DNA of 54,626 nt from Acidobacteriota bacterium (GTDB lineage: Bacteria; Acidobacteriota; Terriglobia; Acidiferrales; 2-02-FULL-67-57). Below, piece after piece: positions 39,921-50,268 of the stretch. Numbering within the stretch: the first letter of the stretch is position 1; every line of letters starts with the position of its first letter. The stretch spans positions 1 to 54,626 of the forward strand of contig JACZYA010000005.1 of assembly GCA_022571295.1 (NCBI GenBank), in the 5' to 3' direction. Both the position numbers and the translations under genes were made by a program. Below the pieces are notes generated by a model. It was not told the DNA's origin and did no database searches. It saw only the letters and a list, made by a program, of their open reading frames with translations.

Positions 39921-42900
39921 AGATCATCCACGACGCCATTCGCTTCCCGGTTACCACCGCCGTCGGCGTCATCCTGCTGGTGCTGTTCGGCAGCATCGCC
40001 CTCATGCGCATCCCTGTGCAGCTCACCCCCAACGTCGAAAAACCGGAGATCACCGTCAGCACCGTCTGGCCCGGCGCCAGCCCACAGGAAATCGAGCGCG
40101 AAATCGTTGACGAGCAGGAAGAGCAGCTCAAGTCGCTCGCAGGGCTCACCAAGATGGAGAGCTCCAGCTCCGACAGCCGCGGCAGCATCACCCTGACGTT
40201 CCAGATCGGCACCGACATCGACAGCGCCCTGCTCAAGGTCTCCAACCGCCTCGAACAGGTGCCCAGCTACCCCGACGATGCCAACAAGCCCGTCATTCGC
40301 AGCGTGAACATCGAGGCCAGCGCCATTGCGTGGTTTGCTCTGATTCCCACGGAAGAGAACGGCTTCGAGGGCGACATCACCACCCTCTTTGACTTTATCG
40401 ACGAGTTTATTAAGCCAGAGTTTGAGCGTGTTCCCGGCGTTGCTGCCTCCAATATCTACGGCGGCCGCGAGCGCGAGATGCACGTCATTTTTGATCCAGC
40501 CCGGCTGGCCGCCCGCCGCATTACCCTAAACCAACTGGGCGCGGCACTGGAACGCGAGAACCGCAATTACAGCGGCGGCGACTTCGACGAAGGCAAGCGC
40601 CGCTACATTGTCCGCACTGTAGGTGAATACGGCTCGCCGGAAGACATTGAAGACATCGTCATCGCCGTCCGCAATGGCGTCCCCATCTACCTCAAAGACG
40701 TCGCGCGCGCTCAGTTGGGCTATAGCAAAGCCACCTTCAAGGCCTTCTACAAGAGCGGGCAGGTTATGTTCTTGAACGCCCTCAAGGAACCCGGCTCAAA
40801 TATCTTGGAGGTCATGGCCGGCCTCAAAAAACAAATGGCGCGCTTGAACGCCGAACTCTTGCAGCCCCGAGGGCTTCAGCTCATGCAGGCCTCCGATGCA
40901 ACCGACTACATTCGGGACGCCATTGGGCTGGTGCGCCAAAGCCTCTTCATTGGCGGCTTCCTGGCTATCATCATCCTGCTGCTCTTTCTCCGCAGTAGCA
41001 CCAGCACTCTAGTGATTGCCGTCGCCATCCCCATCAGCATTATCGGCACCTTCCTGATGATGACCTGGTTTGACCGCACCCTCAATGTAATCAGCCTGGC
41101 GGGCATGGCCTTCGCGGTAGGCATGGTGGTGGACAACTCCATCGTGGTGCTAGAAAACATCTATCGCCACAGCCAGATGGGCAAACCCCGTTTCACCGCC
41201 GCTTACGACGGCGCCCGCGAAGTCTGGGGCGCGGTCCTGGCCAGCACCCTCACCACCATTGCAGTATTTGTTCCGGTGGTGTTCATCCAGGAAGAAGCCG
41301 GGCAACTCTTCGGCGACATCGCCATCGCCATCAGTTGCGCCGTTGCCCTCAGCCTGCTGGTAGCCATCACCGTCATCCCCAGCCTCTCGGCCAAGATCCT
41401 CCGCGCCGCCGAGCATAAGCCGGACGAGCGCGGCTACCACAACCTCTGGGGCTTTTTGCGCCTGACCCGCGGCTTCACCCACGGAGTGACCAGTACCGTC
41501 GATTGGATCAACACTTCCACCGCGCGCCGCCTGGCGGTCATCCTGACCCTCACCACCGCTTCCATCGGCCTCAGCGTCCTGCTCATGCCCAAGACCGAAT
41601 ACCTGCCGGTCGGCAACCAGAACTTCCTCTTCGGCCTCATACTGCCCCCGCCTGGCTACAACCTGGACGAAGTGGGAAGGTTGTATCAGATCTACGACAA
41701 GGAACTTTCTCCCCTTTGGCAAGCCGAGCCGGGTTCGCCCGAGGCGCGGGCACTGCCCGGCGGCGGCATCCGAACCTTCTTTTTTGGCACCAGCAGCGGA
41801 TTTGTTTTCATGGGGGCGCGTGCGAACGATCCCATGCGGGTCCGAGAGCTCATCCCCGAATTTCAACGGGCTAACGCCCAAATCCCCGGAGCTATCGCTA
41901 TCATTAACCAAGCCAGCATCTTCCAGCGCGGGCGCGGCGAGGGCCGCAATATCGACATCGAAATTACCGGCCCCGAACTGGAGCGCCTGATTGCACTGGG
42001 CGCCGAAGTCTTCCAAAGCGTGATGCAGAAGTTGCCCGAGGCCCAGGCCCGGCCCATCCCCAGCCTCGACCTCGGCAACCCGGAAGTCCAAGTGCGCACC
42101 CACCGCCGCCGCGCCGCCGAGCTGGGCATCTCCAACCGCGACCTGGGCTTTGCCGTCAGCGCCCTGGTGGACGGCGTCAAGGTCAGCGACTACCAATACG
42201 AGGGCAGGGAAATCGACCTCAAGGTGATGGCCGAAAAGAGCTTCGCCCACCGCACCCACTTGCTCGAGCAGATGCCCATCGCCACCCCCGACGGCCGTTT
42301 GGTCACGCTGGGCTCGGTGGCCGACATCTCCGTCGTTACCGGCCCCACCCAGATCAATCACAGCGAGCGGCAGCGCACCATCACCATCCAGGTAACGCCG
42401 CCCGAGCAGATGCCGCTGGAAGCGGCCATGGACTTGATCAGCAACGAGATCGTCGGCCCCCTGCGCGAAAGCGGCCAGCTCGGCGGCCTCTACCGGGCCA
42501 CCCTCAGCGGCAGCGCCGACAAACTTACGCAGACCGGCCGCTCCCTGCGGTGGAACATCCTGCTCGCTCTGGCGATCACCTATCTGCTGATGGCCGCCCT
42601 GTTTGAGAGCTTCCTCTACCCCTTCGTCATCATGTTCAGCGTGCCGCTGGCGGCCCTGGGAGGCTTTCTAGGGCTGGCGGCGGTCAACCTCTTCACTTAT
42701 CAAGCCCTGGACGTGCTCACCATGTTGGGCTTCATCATCCTGGTGGGTACGGTGGTCAACAACGCCATCCTGATCGTTCACCAATCGCTCAACCACATGC
42801 GCGAGGAAGGCTTGGAGCCGCGCGAAGCCATCCGCGAGGCGGTCGGTAACCGCATCCGCCCCATCTTCATGAGCGTCTCCACCAGCGTCTTCGCCATGAT

Positions 42901-43105
42901 GCCGCTGGTGCTCTTCCCCGGCGCGGGCTCGGAACTCTACCGCGGGCTGGGCAGCGTGGTGATCGGCGGCCTGATTGTCTCCACCATCTTCACGCTGTTC
43001 CTGGTGCCGGCGCTCTTCAGCCTCACGCTCGACATCCGCGCCGCGCTCAGCGCCCGCCTCCACGGCCTGCTCCACCCCGCCGAGCACCCCACCGCCGACG
43101 ACTAA
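39917..43105 (+). CDS. RND-family efflux pump permease (HAE1/AcrB type)
   Basis: 1062-residue inner-membrane proton-driven exporter. There are twelve predicted helices in two halves, with two large periplasmic loops. Seen are VTTAVGVILLVLFGSIALMRIPVQL at the first helix, the docking-domain GGREREMHV, helix 4 AFAVGMVVDNSIVVLENIY, and the second-half LTMLGFIILVGTVVNNAILIVH with AVGNRIRPIFMSVSTS. Helix 4 has Asp-Asn where AcrB has Asp-Asp, a variation seen in other RND pumps. GTG start overlaps the adaptor stop. Substrate unknown; drug or organic-solute export is likely rather than metal export. Confidence 0.92.
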   Translation: MKIIHDAIRFPVTTAVGVILLVLFGSIALMRIPVQLTPNVEKPEITVSTVWPGASPQEIEREIVDEQEEQLKSLAGLTKMESSSSDSRGSITLTFQIGTDIDSALLKVSNRLEQVPSYPDDANKPVIRSVNIEASAIAWFALIPTEENGFEGDITTLFDFIDEFIKPEFERVPGVAASNIYGGREREMHVIFDPARLAARRITLNQLGAALERENRNYSGGDFDEGKRRYIVRTVGEYGSPEDIEDIVIAVRNGVPIYLKDVARAQLGYSKATFKAFYKSGQVMFLNALKEPGSNILEVMAGLKKQMARLNAELLQPRGLQLMQASDATDYIRDAIGLVRQSLFIGGFLAIIILLLFLRSSTSTLVIAVAIPISIIGTFLMMTWFDRTLNVISLAGMAFAVGMVVDNSIVVLENIYRHSQMGKPRFTAAYDGAREVWGAVLASTLTTIAVFVPVVFIQEEAGQLFGDIAIAISCAVALSLLVAITVIPSLSAKILRAAEHKPDERGYHNLWGFLRLTRGFTHGVTSTVDWINTSTARRLAVILTLTTASIGLSVLLMPKTEYLPVGNQNFLFGLILPPPGYNLDEVGRLYQIYDKELSPLWQAEPGSPEARALPGGGIRTFFFGTSSGFVFMGARANDPMRVRELIPEFQRANAQIPGAIAIINQASIFQRGRGEGRNIDIEITGPELERLIALGAEVFQSVMQKLPEAQARPIPSLDLGNPEVQVRTHRRRAAELGISNRDLGFAVSALVDGVKVSDYQYEGREIDLKVMAEKSFAHRTHLLEQMPIATPDGRLVTLGSVADISVVTGPTQINHSERQRTITIQVTPPEQMPLEAAMDLISNEIVGPLRESGQLGGLYRATLSGSADKLTQTGRSLRWNILLALAITYLLMAALFESFLYPFVIMFSVPLAALGGFLGLAAVNLFTYQALDVLTMLGFIILVGTVVNNAILIVHQSLNHMREEGLEPREAIREAVGNRIRPIFMSVSTSVFAMMPLVLFPGAGSELYRGLGSVVIGGLIVSTIFTLFLVPALFSLTLDIRAALSARLHGLLHPAEHPTADD

Positions 43106-43242
43106 CCGAGCTCTGCAACGACCTCAGAAGGGCCACCCATGCAGGTGAACTTTCGAGGGCGGCGCACTTTTTCGCGCTGGCATCAGTTAAAGGGAGTATA
43201 CTTGGTCTGCTCAGGGTGCCAGGGGTCCCGTGTCGGACGGGC

Positions 43243-45156
43243 ATGGATAAACAGGTTTGGTATTTTAGCGATTCTCCGGCCGCTTCCCTGATCGGCTCGC
43301 TTCCCCAGTGCTACATCGCCAAGGCGGTCTCCCGCACCCGGCCTTTTTCCACCCCGCCGCAAATCCGGCTGGTCTGGCTGGCCGACCTGGACCGCGATGC
43401 AAAAGACCTGGACGGCTGGGCGCAGCGCAATTCTCAGGCGCGGGTGGTTTATGTTCTTCCGCCGGACACCAACCCGCCCGCCGGCAATCGAGCCGCCTTT
43501 GCTTACCTGCCCCCGCAACCTTCGCCTGCCTTCCTGGACCAAACCCTCGCCAGCGCTTTTGAGAACATGGAGCTGGCGGCGCGGGCGGCCCGGGCCGAAG
43601 AACAACTGGCGCGCAGCTCTCACGAAATCAACGAGCTCAACCGCATCGGCGTGGCCCTCTCCTCGGAACGAGACCCCCAACGGTTGCTCAACTTGATCCT
43701 ACAAGCGAGCCGGGAGATTACCTCCTCCGACGCCGGCTCTCTCTACCTGGTGGAAGACGTATCGGAAAAAGAAAAGCGCCTGCGCTTCAAGCTCACCCAA
43801 AACGACAGCGCCCCGGTGGGCTTCACCGAGTTCACCGTGCCCATGGACCGGAGCAGCATTGCCGGCTACGTCGCCGTCACCGGCGAAGTCCTCCCCCTCG
43901 CCGACACCTATGATATCCCCTCCGATGCCCCCTACCGTTTCAACCGCCGCTTTGACGAGGAAACTGGCTACCGCACCAAATCCATGCTCACCATCCCGAT
44001 GCAAAACCAGCAAGGCGAGATCCTGGGCGTGCTGCAGCTCATCAACTGCAAGCGCGACTTCCGCCAGCGCATCACTTCCCCCGAGGAGATCGAGCGCGAG
44101 GTGGTTCCCTATGGTCCGCGCCAAATCGAGTTGGCCACTTCCCTCGCTTCCCAGGCCGCGGTCGCCTACGAGAACAACATCCTCTACGAGAACATCCAGA
44201 CTCTGTTCGAGGGCTTCGTCAAAGCCGCCGTCACCGCCATCGAGCAGCGCGATCCCACCACCTCCGGCCACTCCTTCCGCGTCAGCCGACTGACCTGCAG
44301 CTTGGCCGAAACGGTGGACAAGGTCGAAACCGGCCCCTACGCCGACCTGCACTTCAACCACGAGCAGATGCGGGAGATTCGTTACGCTGCGCTCTTGCAC
44401 GATTTCGGCAAGGTCGGCGTGCGCGAGGAAATCCTGCTCAAAGCGAAAAAACTTTACCCGCACGAGCTCGATCTCGTCCGGCACCGCTTTGACTACATCC
44501 GCAAGGTGCTCGAAGCCGACCACCTGCAACGCAAACTGGAGGCGACGGAGCGCAAGCAGCCGCCGGAAGCCTTTCGCAACCTGGAGGAGGAATACCAGAT
44601 CCGCTTGGCGGAACTTGAAGACTATCTGCAATTCATCTTGCAGGCGAGCGAACCCACCGTCCTCCCCGCCGGCAACTTTGACAAGCTGCTGCACATCGCC
44701 CAGCGCACCTACGTGGACGGTCGCGGGGTGGAGCGCCCCTACGTCACCCCGGAAGAAGTGCGCTTTCTCTCCATTCCCATGGGCAGCCTCGACCCGGAGG
44801 AACGCCTGCAAGTCGAGTCGCACGTCATTCACACCTTCAACTTCCTGGCCCAGATTCCCTGGACGCGCGAAATCAAGTCCATCCCCCTGATTGCGCGCGC
44901 GCACCACGAAAAGCTCGATGGCTCCGGCTACCCCTACAAGCTGCGCGATCCGCAGATCCCGCCCCAAACCAAGATAATGACCATCTGCGACATCTTCGAT
45001 GCCCTCTCCGCCGCCGACCGGCCCTACAAGAAAGCAGTTCCGCCTGAGCACGCGCTGGAAATCCTGGCCGAGAGCGTCAAGCAAGGCCAGCTCGACCCCT
45101 TCCTCTTCCAACTCTTCCTGGACGCCAAAATCTACCAACTCACCGCCAAACGCTAA
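43243..45156 (+). CDS. GAF and HD-GYP domain protein, probable c-di-GMP phosphodiesterase
   Basis: 637-residue cytoplasmic signalling protein. An N-terminal region of unclear fold (1-110) and a short coiled coil (LAARAARAEEQLARSSHEINELNRI) precede a GAF domain (about 144-311), then an HD-GYP domain: HD in ALLHDFGKVGV (386-387) and HHEKLDGSGYP (554-564). The distance between HD and HHE is about 165 residues, roughly 100 more than usual; the extra part (about 425-525) is charged and partly coiled coil. Metal and GYP residues are intact, so cyclic-di-GMP hydrolysis is likely. Start MDKQVWYF at 43243; 43216 is possible. Confidence 0.87.
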   Translation: MDKQVWYFSDSPAASLIGSLPQCYIAKAVSRTRPFSTPPQIRLVWLADLDRDAKDLDGWAQRNSQARVVYVLPPDTNPPAGNRAAFAYLPPQPSPAFLDQTLASAFENMELAARAARAEEQLARSSHEINELNRIGVALSSERDPQRLLNLILQASREITSSDAGSLYLVEDVSEKEKRLRFKLTQNDSAPVGFTEFTVPMDRSSIAGYVAVTGEVLPLADTYDIPSDAPYRFNRRFDEETGYRTKSMLTIPMQNQQGEILGVLQLINCKRDFRQRITSPEEIEREVVPYGPRQIELATSLASQAAVAYENNILYENIQTLFEGFVKAAVTAIEQRDPTTSGHSFRVSRLTCSLAETVDKVETGPYADLHFNHEQMREIRYAALLHDFGKVGVREEILLKAKKLYPHELDLVRHRFDYIRKVLEADHLQRKLEATERKQPPEAFRNLEEEYQIRLAELEDYLQFILQASEPTVLPAGNFDKLLHIAQRTYVDGRGVERPYVTPEEVRFLSIPMGSLDPEERLQVESHVIHTFNFLAQIPWTREIKSIPLIARAHHEKLDGSGYPYKLRDPQIPPQTKIMTICDIFDALSAADRPYKKAVPPEHALEILAESVKQGQLDPFLFQLFLDAKIYQLTAKR

Positions 45157-45206
45157 TCCTGTTCTGCCTGTGTTAGAATTCCAGCAACAACAGCAGGAAG
45201 GTAAAC

Positions 45207-46292
45207 ATGCTTCCGTGGTGGAGTCTGCTAATCATTGCCGTGCTGGCCGGCCTTGTGGCTTGGCTGTGGGCCACAACCACAGAGCGGAACAAACAGTCGG
45301 CTCGACTGCTCGACTTGGGAGCACGGTGCAAATCGTTTGAGAGCTCGGCAGAGGAACTGCGCAGTCGGCTCACAGAAAAGGAGAAGCAAGTAGAATCAAT
45401 CCGAGCCGATCTCCAACAAGCCCGAGAAGTCAAAACGGCCGCTGAGGCAAGACTCCAGGAATCACAGACAGCACTGCAGCAACAAGGAAAACTCCTTGAG
45501 CAGGCGAAGGACATCTTTGCCAACCTCCGCACGCCCAGCGTCAAGGGTCGCTGGGGAGAGCTGACACTCCGCCGGGTTGTCGAGCTGGCTGGAATGTCGG
45601 AGCAGTGCGACTTCGAAGAGCAAGTAACAACCGACTCAAACGAAAGCCGGGCCCGACCGGATATGATTGTGCGCCTGCCGGCTGGACGTCAGGTAATCAT
45701 CGATGCCAAGGCCCCGTTGGACGCATTCCAAGATGCGATGCAAGCCACTTCGGAGGAAAACCGCAAGGCGGCGATGAGTCGTCATGCGCAATTGGTTCGA
45801 TCTCATATGAACGCCCTCAGCTCAAAGTCCTATTGGAACCAGTTTTCTCAGACGCCGGACTTTGTTGTTCTCTTCCTGCCAGGAGAGTCGTTTTTTAGCG
45901 GGGCGCTGGAGTGCGATCGGACGCTGATTGAAGACGGGATCTCTCAACGTGTAATCCTAGCCACCCCCACCACGCTGATCGCTCTTCTGTGGGCCGTCGC
46001 AAACGGCTGGCGCTGGGAAGCGATTGCCAAAAATACCGAAGCAATCAGCCAACTGGGTGCGCAGGTGTACGACCGCATGAACGTGCTCACGAATCATCTT
46101 TCCGACGTCGGCTCGGCTTTGACCAAAGCGGTTGAAACCTACAACCGGGCCGTGGGTTCGATGGAAAGTCGTTTATTACCATCCGTGCGGAAGTTTAAGG
46201 AACTAGGTGCGACGGCGGCAGAAGACATCGCCACCTTGGAACCCGTAGATCAAGCCCCCCGCAGCCTACCGGAAGAATCAAAAACCCGGTAA
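45207..46292 (+). CDS. rmuC: RmuC-family DNA recombination protein
   Basis: 361-residue protein with an N-terminal membrane helix (LLIIAVLAGLVAWLWA), a coiled coil (about 30-105), then the RmuC core: TPSVKGRWGELTLRRVVELAGM, RPDMIVRLPAGRQVIIDAKAPLDAF, DFVVLFLPGESFFSGAL and LATPTTLIALLWAVANGWRWE. RmuC proteins have a restriction-endonuclease-like fold and limit recombination at inverted repeats in E. coli. CAGGAAGG precedes the ATG. Codon third positions look less GC-rich than in the flanking genes (about two thirds GC in the first 56 codons by eye), which may mark later acquisition. Confidence 0.9.
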   Translation: MLPWWSLLIIAVLAGLVAWLWATTTERNKQSARLLDLGARCKSFESSAEELRSRLTEKEKQVESIRADLQQAREVKTAAEARLQESQTALQQQGKLLEQAKDIFANLRTPSVKGRWGELTLRRVVELAGMSEQCDFEEQVTTDSNESRARPDMIVRLPAGRQVIIDAKAPLDAFQDAMQATSEENRKAAMSRHAQLVRSHMNALSSKSYWNQFSQTPDFVVLFLPGESFFSGALECDRTLIEDGISQRVILATPTTLIALLWAVANGWRWEAIAKNTEAISQLGAQVYDRMNVLTNHLSDVGSALTKAVETYNRAVGSMESRLLPSVRKFKELGATAAEDIATLEPVDQAPRSLPEESKTR

Positions 46293-46306
46293 GGCCAGCG
46301 AAAAAG

Positions 46307-49300
46307 TTACCAACTCAACTTCACGCCGAATTGGAACTGGCGCGCGTCCAGCGCCGCCGTGGGTTGGCCGGCGATGCAACGGCCGCCGATGGGGTCGCAG
46401 AGTTGGTTTACGTCGCCGACGTTGAAACGGTTGAAGAGGTTGAACATATCGGCGATCAACTCCAGGTTCCAGCGCTCGTCAAAATGGATTTTGCGGGCAA
46501 CCCGCAAGTCCAGGTTCCAGGTCATCGGCCGTGTGAAGGTATTCCGTCCCAGGGTTCCCGTGCAACCGTCGGAGCCCGTCAATGCGGTTGAGGTGGAGGG
46601 ACACACCGTGGGCGGCGCGAATGCCACACCCTCCAGGAAGGGCGAAGTAAAACTGCCGGCGGTCCCCACCGGTACCACGGTCGGCCGGTCGGAGAAAGGC
46701 GAGAAGTCCAGGTTGGAGTCCCGCCCCGTCAAGACGCTGAAGGGCCGCCCGGAACTGACCTCAAAAATAGGGGCGATGACAAAGTCGGCGAAGACTTTCC
46801 GCCAGGCACCGGCGTCATTGCGGCTGAAGGGGCTCTCGAACACTGCGCTGAAGACGAAACGGTGCCGCAGGTCAAAGGTAGAGTTGCCGCGCTCCAGGTC
46901 CGGCCGGCGGTTGTCCTGCGGGTTCAACAACGTCTGCAAATCAGTGGAGTCGTCGATGGCGTGCGACCAGGTGTAGCTGGCCAGGAACTGGTAGTGGTTG
47001 CCGTAGCGCTTGCGCAGGTTGACGGTCAATGCGTGGTAGATGGAGGCGCCCGAAGATTCCTGCTGGTTGACGTCGCTGAAGGGCACGAAAAACCCGGGCC
47101 CCAGCGGATAGCCCGCTGCCGCAGCCACACCGAGGATGGCGGCGTCGGGTATCCCCAGTCCACCGGTCAAGGCAAGGTTCGGCCCGGTTGCCCGGAAAAA
47201 GTTGAACGCCGCCGCGGTCCCAATAGCACCCACGGGCGCGCCAGCACAACCCGGTGCGCCGAACCCGGTGCCGAATATTCCCGGGATCGAAAGCAGGATG
47301 CTCCCGCCCAGGGACGTATCGACGCACGCTCCGGGAGCAAACGGCAGCCCCGTGGACGGATCAATGCCGGGAACCTGAATCCCCAGCGGCGTAAAGCCGG
47401 GAGGAAACAGTCCCGCCAGAAAGGCGGCATTGGCATTGGCTACCAACAGAGCGCCGTTGGCCGGGTTGATGTTGCGCGGCCGGTTCAGGTGCGCGCCTTT
47501 CACACCCTGGTAGCTGACGCTGAGCGAGAGGTCGTGCACCAGCTCGCGCTCAACGGTCAGGTTCCACTGCTGGGCATAGCCAAACTCGAAGTTCTCTTCA
47601 ATCGGCAGAGTCCAGGGCAGGATGGCCAAGGGGAAGCCACCCGCACACTGCCGGGTGGCGTCGGACGACGGACAGAAGTTCTGGTTGATGAAGATGGAGT
47701 TTGGTGTGAAGGGGTCGAACCGCTGCTGGTTGGACTGGTAGCCGAAGTTGAACGGGTCAGAAATGGCCCCCAGGCTGGTATCCAGAATGCCCTGGAAGAC
47801 ATTGGTCGCGTTCAGGCAGCCGGGGTTGACCAGGATGCTGGTAGCAGGGACGCAAGGCGCACCCCCGCCGAGAATCTGCTGGGTGGACTGCGCCCCGTCG
47901 GCCGTGTCAGCGTTGAAGGCAATCGCCAGCAGCGGGTGGTCGTAGAAAAGACCATAGGCTGCGCGGATCACCGTCTTGCCGTCGTTGCCCGGGTCCCAGG
48001 CCAAGCCGATGCGAGGCGCCACATTGTCCCAGTCGCGCCGGATGCCTTCGGTCACGCCCAGAAATGCCTCCGCCTGGGCAGTGACGTCATTGAAGGCGGG
48101 CAACTGCGGCGTGGCCTCGCCCTCCCACCGCACTCCATAGTTAAGAGTGAAGTTGGAACGGATGCGCCAACTATCCTGGGCATAGAAGGCGATGGCAGTA
48201 TTGTTAAAAGCACTGAACGAATCACCGATCCCCTGGATGAAGCTGGACGGAAGCCCAATGCCGTAGGCCTGCACACTGCTGAAGCCGGGAATGTCCAGGG
48301 TGCCCACGCCTGGGACCGTAATCACATCAGGAAACTGGAGCGAGGTTTCCGAGAGCGCGCCGAACCGCATGCTTCCACCGAAGTTCAACTCGAACACCTG
48401 GTTATTGGAAAACCGGGGACCGATCTCAATGAAGTTGATGTCGGCCCCGAACTTGAAAGTATGGCTGCCGCGCAGATAGGAGACGTTGTCGGTCCACTGG
48501 TAGCGGCGCTCCACCCGGTCTACCCGCGAAAATGGTTCTCGTCCGAAGTGAGCGAACCCGCCGATGTCCACACCCAGACCACTGCCTCCTAAGGGCTCGC
48601 CCGGCCCCCCGGCGAAATTCGACGGCGTGTAGCTCAGACCGCGCCGGGCAATCTGAAACCGGGCTTCGTTGACCCAACTATTGCCCAAGGTGGTAACGTT
48701 CTGCGCCACCACCGCCCAATCACGGACGGACTGCTCCGAGCTGCGCGAAAAGGCGTTCTGGCCGAAACTTTGGTTCTGGGCGTTCACCTGAATGCCGGTC
48801 ACATCACTGGGCGTGACGCTGCCGCGGACAAAGAAGCTGTTGTCGTTGTTCCAGCGATGGTCAATGCGCGCCGAGATGAAGTTGGTGTCCTCCTCCACCG
48901 GATAGTTGCCCCGCAGCGCGTTCAGTTGGACAAAGGACGAAGGCAAAGGAACAACTCCCGTCAGTGAAAGGGGCGGGAAAAAGGGACCACCCAGAAAAGG
49001 ATTGATTCCGGTCAAGGCCACCCCGGAACCACCCGCAGCCAGGAAAAGATAGTTCTCCAAGTTGGTATTGGGAAAACCATCCAGGAAATCAATCGGTCCG
49101 AGAAAAGCGCTGGCCAGAGGGTCGTTGAGGAAAGAGAGTTGCGCCGGCGTCACCAATAGTGAGCCCAGGGGCGTCGCAAACGGCACCAGCCCGAAGTTGT
49201 CCGCGCCGATGCTGGAAAAGCCTTCCTCCTGCCGCCGGCGAGTCTCAAAAGAAAAAAAGTAGAAGCTGCGATCCTGCTTGAGCGGCCCGCCGATGGTGAA

Positions 49301-50164
49301 GCCCGCCTGCAAGCGAGTGAAAGCGGGATCGTCCACGGTAGAGAAAGGATTGCGGGCCTGGAAGCGCTTGTTGCGGAGGAAACCGAAGACGTTGCCGTGC
49401 ACTTCGTTGCTGCCGCCTTTGGTGACAATGTTCACAATCGCGCCGCTGGCGCGGCCGAACTCAGCCATGTAGCTGTTGGTGATGATCTGGAATTCCTGCA
49501 CTGCTTCCTGCGACACCGTCGCGCGCACGCCGTTGGTGGAGTTGTCGGTGGCGTCGGCACCGTCCACCGACACCTGGTTGGAGCGTGCACGCTGGCCGCC
49601 GAAGTTCAACCCGCTGGTGGGCGCGGCGCCGATGCTGGGGGCGCTGTCGCGGGCGGCGTTCGAGGCCAGCAGGGTAAAGTTCAGGTAATCGCGCTGGTTG
49701 ATGGGAAGGTTCTGGATATCGCGGGAGGTAATGGTCTCGGTCACGGCGGTGCGCTGGGTTTCAATCAAAGCGGCCTCGGTGGTGACGACCACCGTTTCCT
49801 GTCCGGCGCGCACTTCGAGGTGAACATCGTAGTTGGCGACGCTGCCGATCAGGAGTTCCAGCGCGGGATTGCGCACGGTGGCAAAGCCGGGGGCGTCCAC
49901 CACCACCTCATACCGGCCCGGCGGGAGCGCCAGTACGCGATACACGCCAGCCGCATCGCTGGTGGTGCTGCGCTCCAGATTGGTGGCCAGGTTGCGCACC
50001 GTGACGGTTGCGCCCGGCACACGCGCCCCGGTGGGGTCGGACACCACTCCCTGCAAATCGGCTGCATTGCTCTGCGTCTGGGCGGCAGCGGGCGCCGCCA
50101 GCAGCAGGCACGCACCGGCAAGTCCAAGCAAGAAAAACAAAACCTGCTTCCTTGGTTGCGTCAT
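46307..50164 (-). CDS. Oar-like TonB-dependent outer membrane receptor with carboxypeptidase-regulatory domain
   Basis: 1285-residue outer-membrane protein. The start at 50164 is set by GGGGGAGA before MTQPRKQVLFFLLGLAG, a signal peptide; 44 codons upstream are excluded. Next is a carboxypeptidase-D-regulatory/CNA-B-like domain (LQGVVSDPTGARVPGATVTV to VVVDAPGF), then a plug domain (TSRDIQNLPINQRDYLNF, NQVSVDGADATDN, GASGAIVNIVTKGG-type GRASGAIVNIVTKGG), and a 22-strand-type barrel ending QFQFGVKLSW with aromatic last residue. Such Oar-like receptors are strongly expanded in Acidobacteriota and may import oligosaccharides or peptides. Substrate unknown. It converges with rmuC. Confidence 0.9.
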   Translation of the reverse strand: MTQPRKQVLFFLLGLAGACLLLAAPAAAQTQSNAADLQGVVSDPTGARVPGATVTVRNLATNLERSTTSDAAGVYRVLALPPGRYEVVVDAPGFATVRNPALELLIGSVANYDVHLEVRAGQETVVVTTEAALIETQRTAVTETITSRDIQNLPINQRDYLNFTLLASNAARDSAPSIGAAPTSGLNFGGQRARSNQVSVDGADATDNSTNGVRATVSQEAVQEFQIITNSYMAEFGRASGAIVNIVTKGGSNEVHGNVFGFLRNKRFQARNPFSTVDDPAFTRLQAGFTIGGPLKQDRSFYFFSFETRRRQEEGFSSIGADNFGLVPFATPLGSLLVTPAQLSFLNDPLASAFLGPIDFLDGFPNTNLENYLFLAAGGSGVALTGINPFLGGPFFPPLSLTGVVPLPSSFVQLNALRGNYPVEEDTNFISARIDHRWNNDNSFFVRGSVTPSDVTGIQVNAQNQSFGQNAFSRSSEQSVRDWAVVAQNVTTLGNSWVNEARFQIARRGLSYTPSNFAGGPGEPLGGSGLGVDIGGFAHFGREPFSRVDRVERRYQWTDNVSYLRGSHTFKFGADINFIEIGPRFSNNQVFELNFGGSMRFGALSETSLQFPDVITVPGVGTLDIPGFSSVQAYGIGLPSSFIQGIGDSFSAFNNTAIAFYAQDSWRIRSNFTLNYGVRWEGEATPQLPAFNDVTAQAEAFLGVTEGIRRDWDNVAPRIGLAWDPGNDGKTVIRAAYGLFYDHPLLAIAFNADTADGAQSTQQILGGGAPCVPATSILVNPGCLNATNVFQGILDTSLGAISDPFNFGYQSNQQRFDPFTPNSIFINQNFCPSSDATRQCAGGFPLAILPWTLPIEENFEFGYAQQWNLTVERELVHDLSLSVSYQGVKGAHLNRPRNINPANGALLVANANAAFLAGLFPPGFTPLGIQVPGIDPSTGLPFAPGACVDTSLGGSILLSIPGIFGTGFGAPGCAGAPVGAIGTAAAFNFFRATGPNLALTGGLGIPDAAILGVAAAAGYPLGPGFFVPFSDVNQQESSGASIYHALTVNLRKRYGNHYQFLASYTWSHAIDDSTDLQTLLNPQDNRRPDLERGNSTFDLRHRFVFSAVFESPFSRNDAGAWRKVFADFVIAPIFEVSSGRPFSVLTGRDSNLDFSPFSDRPTVVPVGTAGSFTSPFLEGVAFAPPTVCPSTSTALTGSDGCTGTLGRNTFTRPMTWNLDLRVARKIHFDERWNLELIADMFNLFNRFNVGDVNQLCDPIGGRCIAGQPTAALDARQFQFGVKLSW

Positions 50165-50268
50165 GACAGTCTCCCCCCTGTTTGGTGATGGGCACAGAAA
50201 CGGCTTGCCCTCGCGGGTCATCTCTCTGCCTCCGGAGCGTTTCGGGTACACGGCAAAGACAGGTCGGT

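Noticed and set aside
46862-48592. 576-codon plus-strand frame
   Set aside because: Antisense to the Oar-like receptor gene.
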